A DNA stretch of 64,000 nt from Megalobrama amblycephala. Lineage: Eukaryota > Chordata > Actinopteri > Cypriniformes > Xenocyprididae. The position numbers were made by a program, and so were the translations under genes. The notes under the pieces are model-generated. The model had not been told where the DNA came from and searched no databases. It saw only the letters and a list, made by a program, of their open reading frames with translations. This document shows, piece after piece, positions 12,871 through 26,684 of the stretch. The stretch spans positions 6,636,942-6,700,941 of the forward strand of contig NC_063063.1 of the NCBI RefSeq assembly GCF_018812025.1, in the 5' to 3' direction. The first letter of the stretch is position 1; every line of letters begins with the position of its first letter.

Positions 12871-13739
12871 TTTTTTCCTGCATGTCATGTCCGGGGCTTT
12901 GTAGAAAGGTAATAAAGACATCGTTAAAATAGTCCACGTGTCTGCAGTGGTACAACCTTAATATCGAGAATATTTTTTGTGTGTGCTTTAACGTTAAGGT
13001 AAAAATGTGGGCTACTAAAGTGTTCAAGTTTGTGGAGTATGAAAGCTGAATAGTAGCGCACAGTAGTGCAGAGAAAGGACAGGAACTTGCTACTGCCAAT
13101 ATATATGCCGATACGCTTCTGTGAGTAAGACATAGTGCTGCTGCACAAATAGCATATCAAGTAACCCATAGCAGATCTATACAGGTGGAGCTGGGGAAGT
13201 TGGAGGGTTTTAGAGTAACTCTGAAGGGCACTGCAAACTGCTATAGTGAATGTAACCAGCCATTTAAATGTGCGAGCAACAAGCTCATTGGTTGCAGATG
13301 TGACATGGACCAATCAGCTTGTGGCGAGTATTTAATGCTGTAATTATCATATATATATGTATATAGTTCAGTCATTCTTTTGAATTTTGTGGTTAAATAT
13401 GTCCCAGCATGTTTTGGTGAGAGTTTAGTGTGTTACTGAAAGTGAATGAATTTATTGTGTTAGCTGTGTGGGTGTGTAAGGAGAGCTGAGCTGCTCTACA
13501 TTTAACATCTCAAGTAGCTTCACTACTGGAAAATGAACAAACCAACTGCTATAATTAAACTCAATAAGTAGACTTCCTTATTCTCTTGTTTCTCAGACCC
13601 ACTGGTTGTGAATTGGAACTACTTTTGTGTTACATATACAGTATAAGTATTTGTATTTGAAACACATGTGTGTTACAAATACAAGTTTTTGCCTTTTCCT
13701 TTTGCAGTTGAAAGTATCAAAGTGCTCCACAAGTAATTC

Positions 13740-14087
13740 TCAGCCGAGATAATACTGTACCAGTGAGACAGTAGCGGGTGTCAGAGCGCTCCTCCCTAAC
13801 GTAGGCGATCTCTTGTTATCTTGTGTCTTTGTTCTAAGAATGCATAGTGCAGGCGAGAGATAAAACGAGAAATGATTCAGTGCTGGGAGCTACACTAAGG
13901 GGCTGCCTATGAATCATTCATTCAGCAGCTCTCTGGTGGTTGAGAGGAGCTCGCTCATCCATAACGCTCCATCTGAAGAGACACAGGAGGACGTCTCCCT
14001 TATGGTGCTTCTCCAGCTCTGACTGAACTGCCTTCATCCCTCTTTCTACGCTGTGTGTTTGCACACCGGTTTTAGCTGACTGGGCAG
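13740..14087 (+). other. Possible non-coding 5' exon of PHYHIPL (weak)
   Basis: This stretch is less AT-rich than its surroundings, has no transposon termini and ends at a good donor (GGGCAG|GTAATG). No frame stays open through it. If joined to 18825, translation could begin at the ATG at 18857 (MEELPVPQ), giving a short-N-terminus protein like the paralogue PHYHIP. No transcript evidence is available here; this is inference. Confidence 0.25.
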
Positions 14088-14749
14088 GTAATGTGTCTGC
14101 ATACAGCTCCCACAGGCATTCGCTCTCTTTCTTTTAAGTTCATTCATTCATGTCTCTCTATAGAGCTGGAGTGAATGGACAGGGCCACCTTGGTGCCAGA
14201 GTTTAGGGTTAGTGTTTGAATAGCTAACCCTCCTCAATGTCTTGTTTACTGTACCAGACAAATTTTAGGGCAGTTTTAGGTCTTTTTTTCAACAATTGGT
14301 CAACGAAAGAATGCGCTTAACATTCAGAAAATGGTGAAAGTCAAATTCGGGAGGTCAAACATTGAGTATTATCGAGTATATCGATTATAGAGGTTTGTAA
14401 TTTTTTTACCACCCTGTTACTGAATTTATCATTCATTGAAGTTGACATTGACAAACTTGTACTTCCCTTAAAACTATTTACATGAAACATAATTATTTGA
14501 TTATTGAATTATTTGATACAGTAACTGTGGTGATAGGGTTGAAGGGTGTTTTTACCATGCTTTAGAAAGAGTTCAAATGATGTCACTTCCTGGATGTCAC
14601 CAAAAGAATGCTACTTTTTTTGTAATCAAGAAAAACCATGCAGTAACAAGGTTGAATGAAAAATGTGGGACTTATTTATTTTTTTGATAATTTATTTATT
14701 AATATATTAATTTATTTTTTTTATTTATTTGATAATTAATTTTACACAA

Positions 14750-15435
14750 TTGCGAGTTTGCACGTCAATTTCTCTTTGCATCATAGTTCTGACTTTTTTC
14801 TCAGAATTGCGAAATTTAAACTCGCAATAGCGAGTCATAAAGTCAGAATTGCGTGATATAAAGTCAGAATTACGTCTTATAAAGTAAGAATTGTGTGATA
14901 TAAACTTTTTTCTTGCAACTGCAAGTTTTTATTATGCAATTATGACTTTATAACTCGCAATTCTGACTTTTTTGTGAGGTATAAACACAATTGCGTCTTA
15001 TAAAGTCAGAATTGCTTGATATAAACTTGCAATTGCATCTTATATCTCATAATATCAAGTTTATATCTCGCAATTCTGACTTTATAGCATGCAACTGTGA
15101 GTAATAAAGTCAGAATTGTGAGATATAAAATATATGTATATATATGTTTTTCCCTCACAATTAGACATTATTACATGCAATTGTGAGTTTATATCTCACA
15201 ATTCTGAGAAAAAAAGTCAGATATGCGAGAAAAAAGTCAGAATTGCAAGATGTAAACTCGCAAATGTGACTTTTTCTCGAAATTGCTAGTTTATATTACG
15301 CAATTCTGACTTTATAACTTGCAATTCTCATTTAATATTATGGAATTTTGAGGAAAAAAAAGTCAGAATTGTGAGATATAAACTCGTAATTGCGAGAAAA
15401 AAAGTCAGATAAATAGTCACAATTACCTTTTTTAT
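14750..15435. repeat. Self-complementary AGTCAGAATTGCGAGATATAA array
   Basis: Short blocks such as AGTCAGAATTGCGTGATATA and the complement TATATCTCGCAATTCTGACT alternate throughout, each degenerate, so the tract can pair with itself in many registers. The same motif family flanks the foldback element at 23345-24275. Confidence 0.9.
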
Positions 15436-15773
15436 TTTTCATGGCGGAAACAAGCTTCTATAATTAAGGGACAGTTGAAATATGTTTAAAAGCAGATAAT
15501 GTTAATGCTAAGTTAATTTGATGTTAGGTATTAGTTTATCAAACAACTAATAATTCACACAACAAAAAACATGATATTTGTGCCTAATGGTTTTAAAAAT
15601 ATCATGGGACAACAAAGTTTATTGTTTTGAAAGAATGTGAAATTATTTTTTTTGATGTATGGCAACATATGCTGTCAGGTCAACTTCTGTGTATTTATGT
15701 GTTCATAGATTGGTAGGGAGATCATTTACAGGAAGATTTTTTTTACTGCTTAAAACACAATTTTGTCAAAATT

Positions 15774-15775
<2 letters not shown>

Positions 15776-15818
<43 letters not shown>

Positions 15819-15839
15819 CCCTACAAACTTGAAATTGTT

Positions 15840-15893
<54 letters not shown>

Positions 15894-15991
15894 CTTTAAC
15901 ACCCTATAATGTTAAAGTTTTTTTTTTATATATATATATATACAAGTGAAATATGAAATTGATGTCCAGTAAATTGAAAATTTGGAGAAAA

Positions 15992-16063
<72 letters not shown>

Positions 16064-16170
16064 AGATGGTCCAGGTAAATTAAATATTAAATACTTGTTG
16101 TTTCTATGTATAACACATTTACTCTTGACACTGTAATGTAAAAAAAAAAAAAAAAAAAAAAAAAAATTAA
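15776..16170. repeat. AT-dinucleotide and homopolymer tracts
   Basis: Four (AT)n runs (about 15776-15801, 15841-15889, 15930-15941 and 16009-16060) alternate with long T or A runs. The tract has a mirror-like layout and is low complexity only. Confidence 0.95.
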
Positions 16171-16298
16171 GAAGGGTATTAAACATACATTATTAACTAT
16201 TTTATTAAAATTGTATCTGATTAAGTTGCTAGTTTGACATTTTACATGTGGTAAACAGTAAATCTGCTGTGCTTGCTTTTATCTTGCAACATGTCAGC

Positions 16299-16404
16299 AT
16301 ATCGTTAGCCCCATAGCATAATTGCCCAGATCATATTTCAAAGGCAGATATCACAATTTGGCCAAAAAATGACTTAGGCAATTATGCTGTGAGGCTAACG
16401 ATAT
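16299..16404. repeat. 106-bp hairpin MITE
   Basis: The ends ATATCGTTAGCCCCATAGCA and TGCTGTGAGGCTAACGATAT are complementary with few mismatches, and the arms continue through GCATAATTGCC. The whole unit is a short stem-loop with no coding content. Confidence 0.8.
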
Positions 16405-17849
16405 ATGAAATATGCACTTTAATATGCAATCTATATATTATATAGAATATTGGTTTGCAGTTTATTTTACACTATGTGCACTCATTTGTACTTACAGCAT
16501 ACTTAACTAGGAAACTACATGGGTTAAGCTTAGGTTTAGTTATTACCCAGTTATTATAATTACTATAATGTATATGTGGATCAGGAAAAGTCTTTTTTTC
16601 ATACACCCGATTTAACATGTTTAATGACATTGTTTGTTGGTAATTTTTCCCATCTGTGGACTGAAGAGGCTAGAAACTGTAGTGATGTCATGCTAGTTTT
16701 CATTTAGGACTGCAGGCTGTTTTGCTAATTTGACCTTCTACAGGTCTCAGTAATGGCTGTTTTCTTCTGATTTATTTCAGAGCTGAAAGAGAAATGCTTT
16801 GAGGTGGGCTTGATTGTGCAATGTGTTGATTACATGATATAAAGCAACACATGAAAAGATGGTGATTGCAATTTGTAGACTAGAAGTCTACTAAATTTAA
16901 AAGCATGATAATTAAAAAAAATCATAACAACAAAAGCTCCATAATTACTGATTAGTGAGGCTCATTACTTAATCCTAAGGTCTAAGCATCAGTGACCAGA
17001 CTTTCAATTTTTATGATGTAAACATCCCTACATTGAAGGGGAGACTTGAGCGAAATGTAGACTTTTAATTGGGCTCATTTCAATTTACCACCTAGCAACC
17101 ACCCAGAATACACTAGCAACCACCTAGCAAAGTCATGCCAACCGCTCAGAAAACCCTAGCACTGTGACTGCGAGTATTGCACAAGCAACAACTTCCTTGC
17201 TCATTGGAATCTAGTTGAATGTTATTCCACACCTACTGAATTCCATTGCACTTCCATCAACTCTCATCATGGATGAAATGACCCAGTTATCTAAAAAAGC
17301 CCTTAGCCGCTTTGCCCTGCGGCACAGCCTGCAAGTCAATAGTGTCAGTGTTTGCTATTAGTACTGTGTGGTAAAGTTCAGTATTGACTTGGATAAAGGT
17401 CAAACAGGGAATGCCCTCATGAAAACATCTTAATGTTAACAATTTTGACCTTTGCTTTACATTAATCTGTAGTCACTGCTAGAATCACACATTTCATAAA
17501 AATGTATTCCAAATATTGAATCTCTTCAAGACTCTATGACTTTACAAGCACTGTTTTCTTTCTTGCGTCCTCATTAACATTCCGTTGTTAAAAAAATAAA
17601 TAAATAAAATTGTAATTTTAATGGTAAATTTTAATGCTAATTGGTTAACAGTAAGTTCCCTAGTGAAAAACTAATAGATCTAATGGGACATTTCATGTAA
17701 TCTTACTGTAAAATACTGTTACAGATTTTGGTTTGAAAAAGACTTCTTATAATTTATACAATGAAAAAAAAAAAAAAAAAAAAATTGACATTCCCAGAAT
17801 TCTCTGTGTGACACTTCACATTTAATGGGTTTTCATTTAAATAACTTTT

Positions 17850-17882
<33 letters not shown>

Positions 17883-18136
17883 TTTGTTTTTTATATCAGT
17901 TACATACATTAGGTTTTTAAAATGTTTTAAAATGAATGTTTACTGCGTTATTTTAGTGTTTTGTGTGTTACCATGATGGTGTTTTGTATTTGATGAACTT
18001 TGATTTGTCATATGGCTTTCTCTTTACCACCTTAAAGTGGTTGTAAGTATACTATAAAGGTAAAAAATTATTTTAGTCATTTGGTATATTAACATTATTT
18101 CACTTAATGAAATATACAAGTTTTTTTAATGTAAAC
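16405..18136. other. Non-coding, upstream of PHYHIPL exon
   Basis: No gene or complete transposon recognised. It contains a short GCAACCACCTAGCAA fragment near 17092-17140 related to the array at 36450-37900, an A run at 17764 and a (GTT)n microsatellite at 17851-17880. Probably PHYHIPL intron. Confidence 0.5.
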
Positions 18137-18140
18137 TTAA

Positions 18141-18518
18141 AGGAATACGCCACTATTTTTGAAAATAGGCTCATTTTGATTATTATGTTCCTTGATTATT
18201 AGGCCTGAATGAGAGTATAGTTCCTAGCCATATCGGCCTAGAAAATCGCAACTTCTCATTTTCCGTCAATCTTAGTACATGAATTAACTACAGAAGAGTC
18301 AAGTTTTAAATAGGAAAAATATTGAAACTCTATGGTCAATTTTTGAGTGAGATGCTAACGGTCTAATCAGATTCAATGATCTATGCTAAGCTGCGGCTAA
18401 AAGTGCTACTGCCAGACCCAGAGATCGGCTGAATGGATTCGAAAATGGTAAAACTCAACTGTTTAACTCTAGGGGAGTTGGAAAATGAGCCTATTTTCAA
18501 AAATAGTGGCGTGTTCCT
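18141..18518. mobile_element. TTAA-flanked MITE
   Basis: A 378-bp element starts AGGAATACGCCACTATTTTT and ends in the complement (AAAAATAGTGGCGTGTTCCT), with TTAA directly on both sides (18137-18140 and 18519-18522). The terminal repeat extends about 38 bp with very few mismatches. TTAA duplication suggests piggyBac-type mobilisation, although a 3-bp TAA reading (Harbinger) cannot be excluded. Confidence 0.85.
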
Positions 18519-18824
18519 TTAAGGTCAATCTGTAATTCTTAAAATATTGCTAGTTCTGGCAACCACAGATTCTGTTTTTTGTTGTAAACTTCACAGATTT
18601 TTTACAGTGTTGCCAGAGGAAGGTGGTATCATTCTAGAGAGCATTTGATTGGACAGAAATTTTCACCCTTGAATGCAAGATTAGTCACCAATATTTTCAT
18701 TTTAAATGTGTATATATGGCTAAAAGACCATTTTCTACACTTTCAGGTTGACAAAATAAGACAAATAGTTCTCTGTTTCTGTTCTTTCTCCCAACATCTC
18801 TATCTGTCTCATTGCGTCTCTCAG

Positions 18825-19022
18825 GAAATAAGTCCCTGGACAGTGGCATTGCCGAGATGGAGGAACTTCCTGTTCCCCAGAACATCAAAATCAGCAACAT
18901 CACATGCGACTCCTTTAAGATCTGCTGGGATATGGACTCCAGGTCAAAGGAACGCATTCACACACTACTTCATCGACCTCAACAAGAAAGAAAACAAGAA
19001 TGCTAACAAGTTCAAACACAAG
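18825..19022 (+). CDS. PHYHIPL: PHYHIPL, exon with fibronectin III start (frameshifted)
   Basis: PHYHIPL is a cytoplasmic, largely brain-expressed relative of the phytanoyl-CoA hydroxylase interacting protein; its molecular role is poorly known. The exon follows a polypyrimidine tract and CTCTCAG, enters in phase 1 and ends at AAG|GTGCGT in phase 0. It encodes GNKSLDSGIAEMEELPVPQN, then ISNITCDSFKICWDMDSRSK, the start of the fibronectin type III domain. After SKERI an extra base (an additional C within ATTCACACAC, 18955-18962) shifts the frame; the expected THYFIDLNKKENKNANKFKHK is read only in the next frame. The exon is 198 nt where 197 is needed. An internal ATG at 18857 could start a short isoform. 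The upstream coding exon was not found. Identity is from strong recalled similarity to the vertebrate protein. Confidence 0.95.
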
Positions 19023-19166
19023 GTGCGTGTCTGCAGACACTCTATATTCACCTCTCCCTTTCACAAGCCTGACCTGATGTAGGCAAGAGCTGATCTTCAG
19101 TAACATCATCATGTACATGTGTTTGAACATGACTGTCCAATCTCATTCATTATCTGTCTTCCCTAG

Positions 19167-19394
<228 letters not shown>

Positions 19395-19641
19395 TGAGTT
19401 GATAAAAAGCTAATAATGTAGGCACTGTAGCCAAACTCACGCTATTGGATTGAGCTTGGAAGGAGACAATCAATGTTTAGATGGTGCCTGGGGGGCTTGA
19501 TGTTTACATTTTTGGGGGAGATAAACCCATAAATGGCAGACTAATATTAGTCAATGTACAATAAACTGGGTTAAAGAGATAGTTCACCCAAAAATGAAAA
19601 TTATCCCATGATTTACTCACCCTCAAGTCATCCTATGTGTA

Positions 19642-21238
19642 CAGGTGCTGGTCATATAATTGGAATATCATCAAAAGGTTGATTTTATTTCACTGATTCC
19701 ATTCAAAAAGTGAAACTTGTATATTATATTCATTCATTACACACAGACTGATATATTTCAAATGTTTATTTCTTTTAATTTTGATGATTATAACTGACAA
19801 CTGAGGAAAATCCCAAATTCAGCATCTCAGAAAATTAGAATATTACTTAAGACCAATACAAAGAAAGGATTTTTAGAAATCTTGGCCAACTGAAAAGTAT
19901 GAACATGAAAAGTATGAGCATGTACAGCACTCAATACTTAGTTGGGGCTCCTTTTGCCTGAATAACTGCAGCAATGCGGCGTGGCATGGAGTCGATCAGT
20001 CTGTGGCACTGCTCAGGTGTTATGAGAGCCCAGGTTGCTCTGATAGTGACCTCCAGCTCTTCTGCATTGTTGGGTCTGGCATATCGCATCTTCCTCTTCA
20101 CAATACCCCATAGATTTTCTATGGGGTTAAGGTCAGGCGAGTTTGCTGGCCAATTAAGAACAGGGATACCATGGTCCTTAAACCAGGTACTGGTAGCTTT
20201 GGCACTGTGTGCAGGTGCCATGTCCTGTTGGAAAATGAAATCTGCATCTCCATAAAGTTGGTCAGCAGCAGGAAGCATGAAGTGCTCTAAAACTTCCTGG
20301 TATACGGCTGCGTTGACCTTGGACCTCAGAAAACACAGTGGACCAACACCAGCAGATGACATGGCACCCCAAACCATCACTGACTGTGTAAACTTTACAC
20401 TGGACCTCAAGCAACATGGATTGTGTGTCTCTCCTCTCTTCCTCCAGGCTCTGGGACCCTGATTTCCAAATGAAATGCAAAATTTACTTTCATTAGCGAA
20501 CATAACTTTGGACCACTCAGCAGCAGTCCAGTCCTTTTTGTCTTTAGCCCAGGCGAGACGCTTCTGATGCTGTCTGTTGTTCAAGAGTGGCTTGACACAG
20601 GAATGCGACAGCTGAAACCCATGTTTTGCATACGTCTGTGCGTAGTGGTTCTTGAAGCACTGACTCCAGCTGCAGTCCACTCTTTGTGAATCTCCCCCAC
20701 ATTTTTTAATGGGTTTTGTTTCACAATCCTCTCCAGGGTGCGGTTATCCCTATTGCTTATATACTTTTTTCTACCACACCTTTTCCTTCCCTTCGCCTCT
20801 CTATGCTTGGACACAGAGCTCTGTGAACAGCCAGCCTCTTTTGCAATGACCTTTTGTGTCTTGCCCTCCTTGTGCAAGGTGTCAATGGTCGTCTTTTGGA
20901 CAACTGTCAAGTCAGCAGTCTTCCCCATGATTGTGTCGCCTACAGAACTAGACTGAGAGACCATTTAAAGGCCTTTGCAGGTGTTTTGAGTAAATTAGCT
21001 GATTAGAGTGTGGCACCAGGTGTCTTCAATATTGAACCTTTTCACAATATTCAAATTTTCTGAGATACTGAATTTGGGATTTTCCTTAGTTGTCAGTTAT
21101 AATCATCAAAATTAAAAGAAATAAACATTTGAAATATATCAGTCTGTGTGTAATGAATATACAAGTTTAACTTTTTGAAATAAATTAGTGAAATAAATCA
21201 ACTTTTTGATGATATTCTAATTATATGACCAGCACCTG
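19642..21238 (-). mobile_element. Full-length Tc1 element in PHYHIPL intron
   Basis: The 1,597-bp element starts CAGGTGCTGGTCATATAATT and ends in its complement (AATTATATGACCAGCACCTG), with TA on each side. The terminal inverted repeats extend about 200 bp and include internal direct-repeat-like blocks as in other Tc1 elements with long repeats. The transposase lies on the minus strand and is broken by one frameshift and a catalytic substitution. Confidence 0.95.
19931..20928 (-). pseudogene. Tc1 transposase (one frameshift, first catalytic Asp lost)
   Basis: The natural start is MGKTADLTVVQKTTIDTLHK at 20928. The paired helix-turn-helix region and nuclear-signal-like GRKRCGRKK follow in the frame ending near 20581. 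The catalytic part continues in a second frame down to 19931, with KDWTAAEWSKVMF, IMVWG-like QSVMVWGAMSS, the second Asp in FQQDMAPAH, the Glu in LNPIENLW and the C-terminal GAPTKY. The frame changes near 20597-20605. The first catalytic residue is Asn (MFANESKF) where Tc1 transposases have Asp (SDES). Total length is one base short of in-frame, consistent with a single deletion. Its intactness otherwise suggests a fairly young copy. Confidence 0.92.
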
Positions 21239-21970
21239 TATGACTATCTTCTTTCAGACAAACAGAAGCGGAGATATATTTAAAAATATCCTGGCTCTCC
21301 CAAGCTTAATAATGGTAGTGAAAGGGGGGGGGGGGGTGTTTTGAAGCCCCAAAAAATGCATTCATCCATCATAAAATTAATTCATTCAGCTCCAGGTGAA
21401 GAAGAGGAGCTTGAGTTTGTTGCACAGCCATATTTGTTTGAACCGTGAGAGGCGTCTAAGCTTATGATACTCCAACATTCTGCATGATACATCGTGTCAT
21501 GGGTTACTCATTTGGCACAAGTCGACTTGTGCAGCATGCGTACGGTCGTCTGGCGGAAGCTAGATATTTTACTTCATGAAGTTTTAAATTACAAAATTAT
21601 TTTAATTTACAAAAACCCATCGCTTCATTTCAGAAGGCTTTTTATTAACCCCCTGGAGCTGTATGAATTATTTTTTATGATGGATGAATGCATTTTTTGG
21701 GGCTTCAAAACACTACCATTATAAAGCTTGGGAGAGCTAGGATATTTTTAAATATATCTCTGATAGCATTTATCTGAAAGAAGATAGTCATATACAGCTA
21801 GGATAGCTTGAGTGTGAGTAAATCATGGGATAATTTTCATTTTTGGGTGAACTATCCCTTTAAGAGAATGTATTTTAACATTAAAAAAATCTTACATACT
21901 TTACCTTTAAAGTAGCTGTTGGTGATATGGCCTCCATAAACCTGTTTAGGCTGTTATTGGATCATATTGA

Positions 21971-23344
<1,374 letters not shown>

Positions 23345-24275
23345 GAATAAAAAACTAAAAAAGGTAATTGTGACTTTATCTCACAATTCTGACTTTATTT
23401 CTTGCTATTCTGAATTTATATCTCACAATTTGAAGTCAACATCTTACGGAAGAGGATTAGGGCCAAGCAATAATAAAAAAATAAAACCATCTCGAGATTA
23501 AAGCTGATAAATTTCGAGAAAAAAGTCGAAATAAAATGTTGAGAATAAACTCATTAAATTACGAGAAAAAAACGTGTTAAATTTCAAGAAAAAGTCGAGA
23601 TAAAATGTTGAGAATAAAGTCATTAAATTACGAGAAAAAAGCCATTAGATTATGAGAACAAATTCGTAATTTAACAAATTTGTGCTCATAATTTAACGAC
23701 TTTTTTCTCATAATTTAATGAGTTTATTCTCAACATTTTATCTCGACTTTTTTCTTGAAATTTAACGACATTTTTCCTCATAATTTAATGAATTTGTTCT
23801 CGTAATTTAACGACTTTTTTCTCGCAATTTAATGAGTTTATTCTCAACATTTTATCTCGATTTTTTTCTCGAAATTTAACGAGTTTTTTCTCGTAATTTA
23901 ACGAGTTTATTCTCAACATTTTATTTCAACTTTTTTCTCAAAAATTTAAACTTTAAAAAACTTTAAACTCGAGATGGTTTTATTTTTTTATTATTGCTTG
24001 GCCCTAATCCTCTTCCGTAACATCTCGCATTTCTGACTTTTTTTTTGCGATATGATCGCAGCCGGGAATGGTGAAAACTCAGAAATCAGAACTCGTAAAA
24101 AAAAGTCCAAATTGTGAGATAAAAACTCACAATTCTAAGAAGTATTTTTCAAAATAAATCCAAGAATTTTGTTATAAACTTTTGAAAGTTAAACTTAAAA
24201 AGTCAGAATTGTGAGATGCCAACTAAAAAATGAGATATAAAGTGAGAATGGTAAGATAAAATGCTACAATTACCT
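23345..24275. repeat. Self-complementary CACAATTCTGACTT array hosting a foldback element
   Basis: Blocks of the TCTCACAATTCTGACTTTAT type and their complements lie on both sides of the foldback element at 23445-24019. They are the same degenerate motif family as 14750-15435. Confidence 0.8.
23445..24019. mobile_element. 575-bp foldback element with perfect 52-bp TIRs
   Basis: The first 52 bases (from TACGGAAGAGGATTAGGGCC to CTCGAG at 23496) are repeated without mismatch as the reverse complement at 23968-24019. The 6-bp ACATCT is present on both sides (23439-23444 and 24020-24025). The interior is a tandem array of an AT-rich unit containing TTTCTCGAAATTTAACGA, first in one orientation and then, from about 23690, in the other, so the entire element can fold into one hairpin. 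No transposase. Superfamily is not assignable from the ends. Confidence 0.9.
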
Positions 24276-24816
24276 TTTTTTATTTCAAAACTGGCTTGCA
24301 TAGATTATAAAAAAAAAAAGAGAGATCCTTCATGTTGTCATCATTTACTCATACGTTCCAAAAACGTATGATCTTTCTTAAAAGAGGAGAACAAAAGGAG
24401 ACGTTTAGCATACAATACATCATAACATACATCATAACACCATGAAAGTGGTGCATGAGATTTATGCTATCAGCTTTCCATTTCCATTTGAAAGAATTAA
24501 CAGTATTCTCCATCTACAACAAGTTACTGATTTAGGAGGTTAAGATTACATTAGCAAAATTTCATGGCCAAAAAAGGTCCATTGTCTATCGTCAGTAGTG
24601 TAGCGGTGAATCGACATGACCGACTTGAACCTGTTGCGAAATCTGCGTCAGGGAAATCTTTCACTCGCACGTGAAATTCCCAGTAGTGCGGATTCCTATT
24701 GAAACGACTGCATTTTGTAAGCGAAAATTCGCTGAACCACATTAAATGTGACTGCACCGTAAGTCACTGGCAGTAAAGTGCATAAGGCAGGAGAAAATGG
24801 TTTATGTAATATCTAA

Positions 24817-25425
<609 letters not shown>

Positions 25426-25952
25426 CATATAAAACTGAACCCTTCTGCTGCCTTGAACAGCACAGAAAAATCGCCTTCTCCTTTAGCCGTCCTCCTTACC
25501 CATTAACTTATCCATAATTCCTTCTGGTGTCTGTAAGGATCCTTCGCAGCATGTGTCTCACAGCTTTTGACAAAATGCTCTTTTTCTTTTACTAGCTTAT
25601 TGGTCTCAACCCGGGGTCAGGCTAGATATTTCGTGCTCCTATGTTTGTGTTGGGATGTTGACTTAATAACACCTGTCAATCAAACTGCTTCTTTAACCCC
25701 ATTGGCTGTCAGACCCTCCCATTAGAAAGCGGCATTGTAACAGTTTACCAAAGTCTACACAAATTTAACACAAATTTCTCATTATGTCACAGCAGTCAGT
25801 CAGACTTACGAGGCATTATGAATGCGACGATCAGGTGAGATCTCAAAAACCGTGATTGGACGCATCTGTAGCATGATTGCAAACATTTTTGACCTAAGCA
25901 GTGTTTCATGTTATCTATTCCAACCCATTCAGTAAACTGTGATTTAACATAT

Positions 25953-25958
25953 AATAAA
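25953..25958 (+). terminator. Candidate PHYHIPL poly(A) signal
   Basis: AATAAA followed by a G/T-containing stretch (TGTGATACGACGTGTAG), 528 bp after the stop codon. Alternatives lie at 26191-26196 and 26679-26684. Confidence 0.4.
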
Positions 25959-26678
25959 TGTGATACGACGTGTAGATAGAAAAATATTTATTTTTTAACT
26001 GGTGAATAGAAAATGGACAGAACCAGAAGTGCACAATACAGAGGACTTTGGTGATGGAAAAGAAGAGGTACACGATAAAGCAAATATATATAGATAATTA
26101 TATATATTTACTGTATAAACCAATGTAGAATTACGTGCACTATAGCTAACATTCAAAAGCTACATTTTGTCATTGTGGATGTATACAGCAAATAAAGTCT
26201 GGGACGACGATAACATGACAGAATAACCACACCTGATTGTAGCACAATTCAAACAGTTACGCTGGTTGGCATGCAAAGACACTACACAAAGATTGTAATA
26301 GTTCATTGCAGTAGAGCCGTCGGAAAGGAAAGATATTGATTGTTTCGTTTCCAGAGAGTAGCTACTTGAGCAGAATTGCACTTAAAGCGCATATCCGCTT
26401 CTCATCAACATATCCCCTTGCTTTGGGCTTCAGTATTGTTTTTAGCGTACAATGTGATTAGTCAGTGTCCATATTAACCACTGGCCTAATATATCATAAT
26501 TTGTTCTTTATGTATAGGAGGAAAACTGTGCTCTGTGATGGCCACGTACCGTACTTTAACATGTTTTTGAACAAAAATAGTCATTCAAAATACAGTCCTT
26601 AGCTCTTTCTTCTGGGAGAACCTTTTTAATTCTGGGTAGTTTGTGCTCCCTTTTTCATGCGAGAGACAAATATATGAT

Positions 26679-26684
26679 AAATAA
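26679..26684 (+). terminator. Alternative PHYHIPL poly(A) signal
   Basis: AATAAATAAA followed 15-60 bases later by a strongly GT-rich stretch (TTGTGTTAGTT, GGTTGGTTGCTG). The downstream element makes it the better-looking site. Confidence 0.45.

Larger units (their letters stand above)
19575..21859. mobile_element. Palindromic MITE split by a Tc1 element
   Basis: The left end (AGAGATAGTTCACCCAAAAA, preceded by TTAA at 19571) and right end (TTTTTGGGTGAACTATCCCT, followed by TTAA at 21860) are the GGGATAGTTCA family termini. Inside, a second pair of complementary blocks (near 21295-21385 and 21645-21755) forms the rest of the hairpin. The Tc1 element at 19642-21238 interrupts the left arm. Confidence 0.9.

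Noticed and set aside
14750..15435. Regularly spaced repeats considered as a CRISPR array
   Set aside because: Spacing is irregular, repeats are degenerate and in both orientations, the genome is a vertebrate one and no cas gene is present.
18645..19082. 145-codon plus-strand frame at the PHYHIPL exon
   Set aside because: It joins intron sequence to the shifted second half of the PHYHIPL exon; only THYFIDLNKKENKN onward is real protein, and the true exon begins at 18825.
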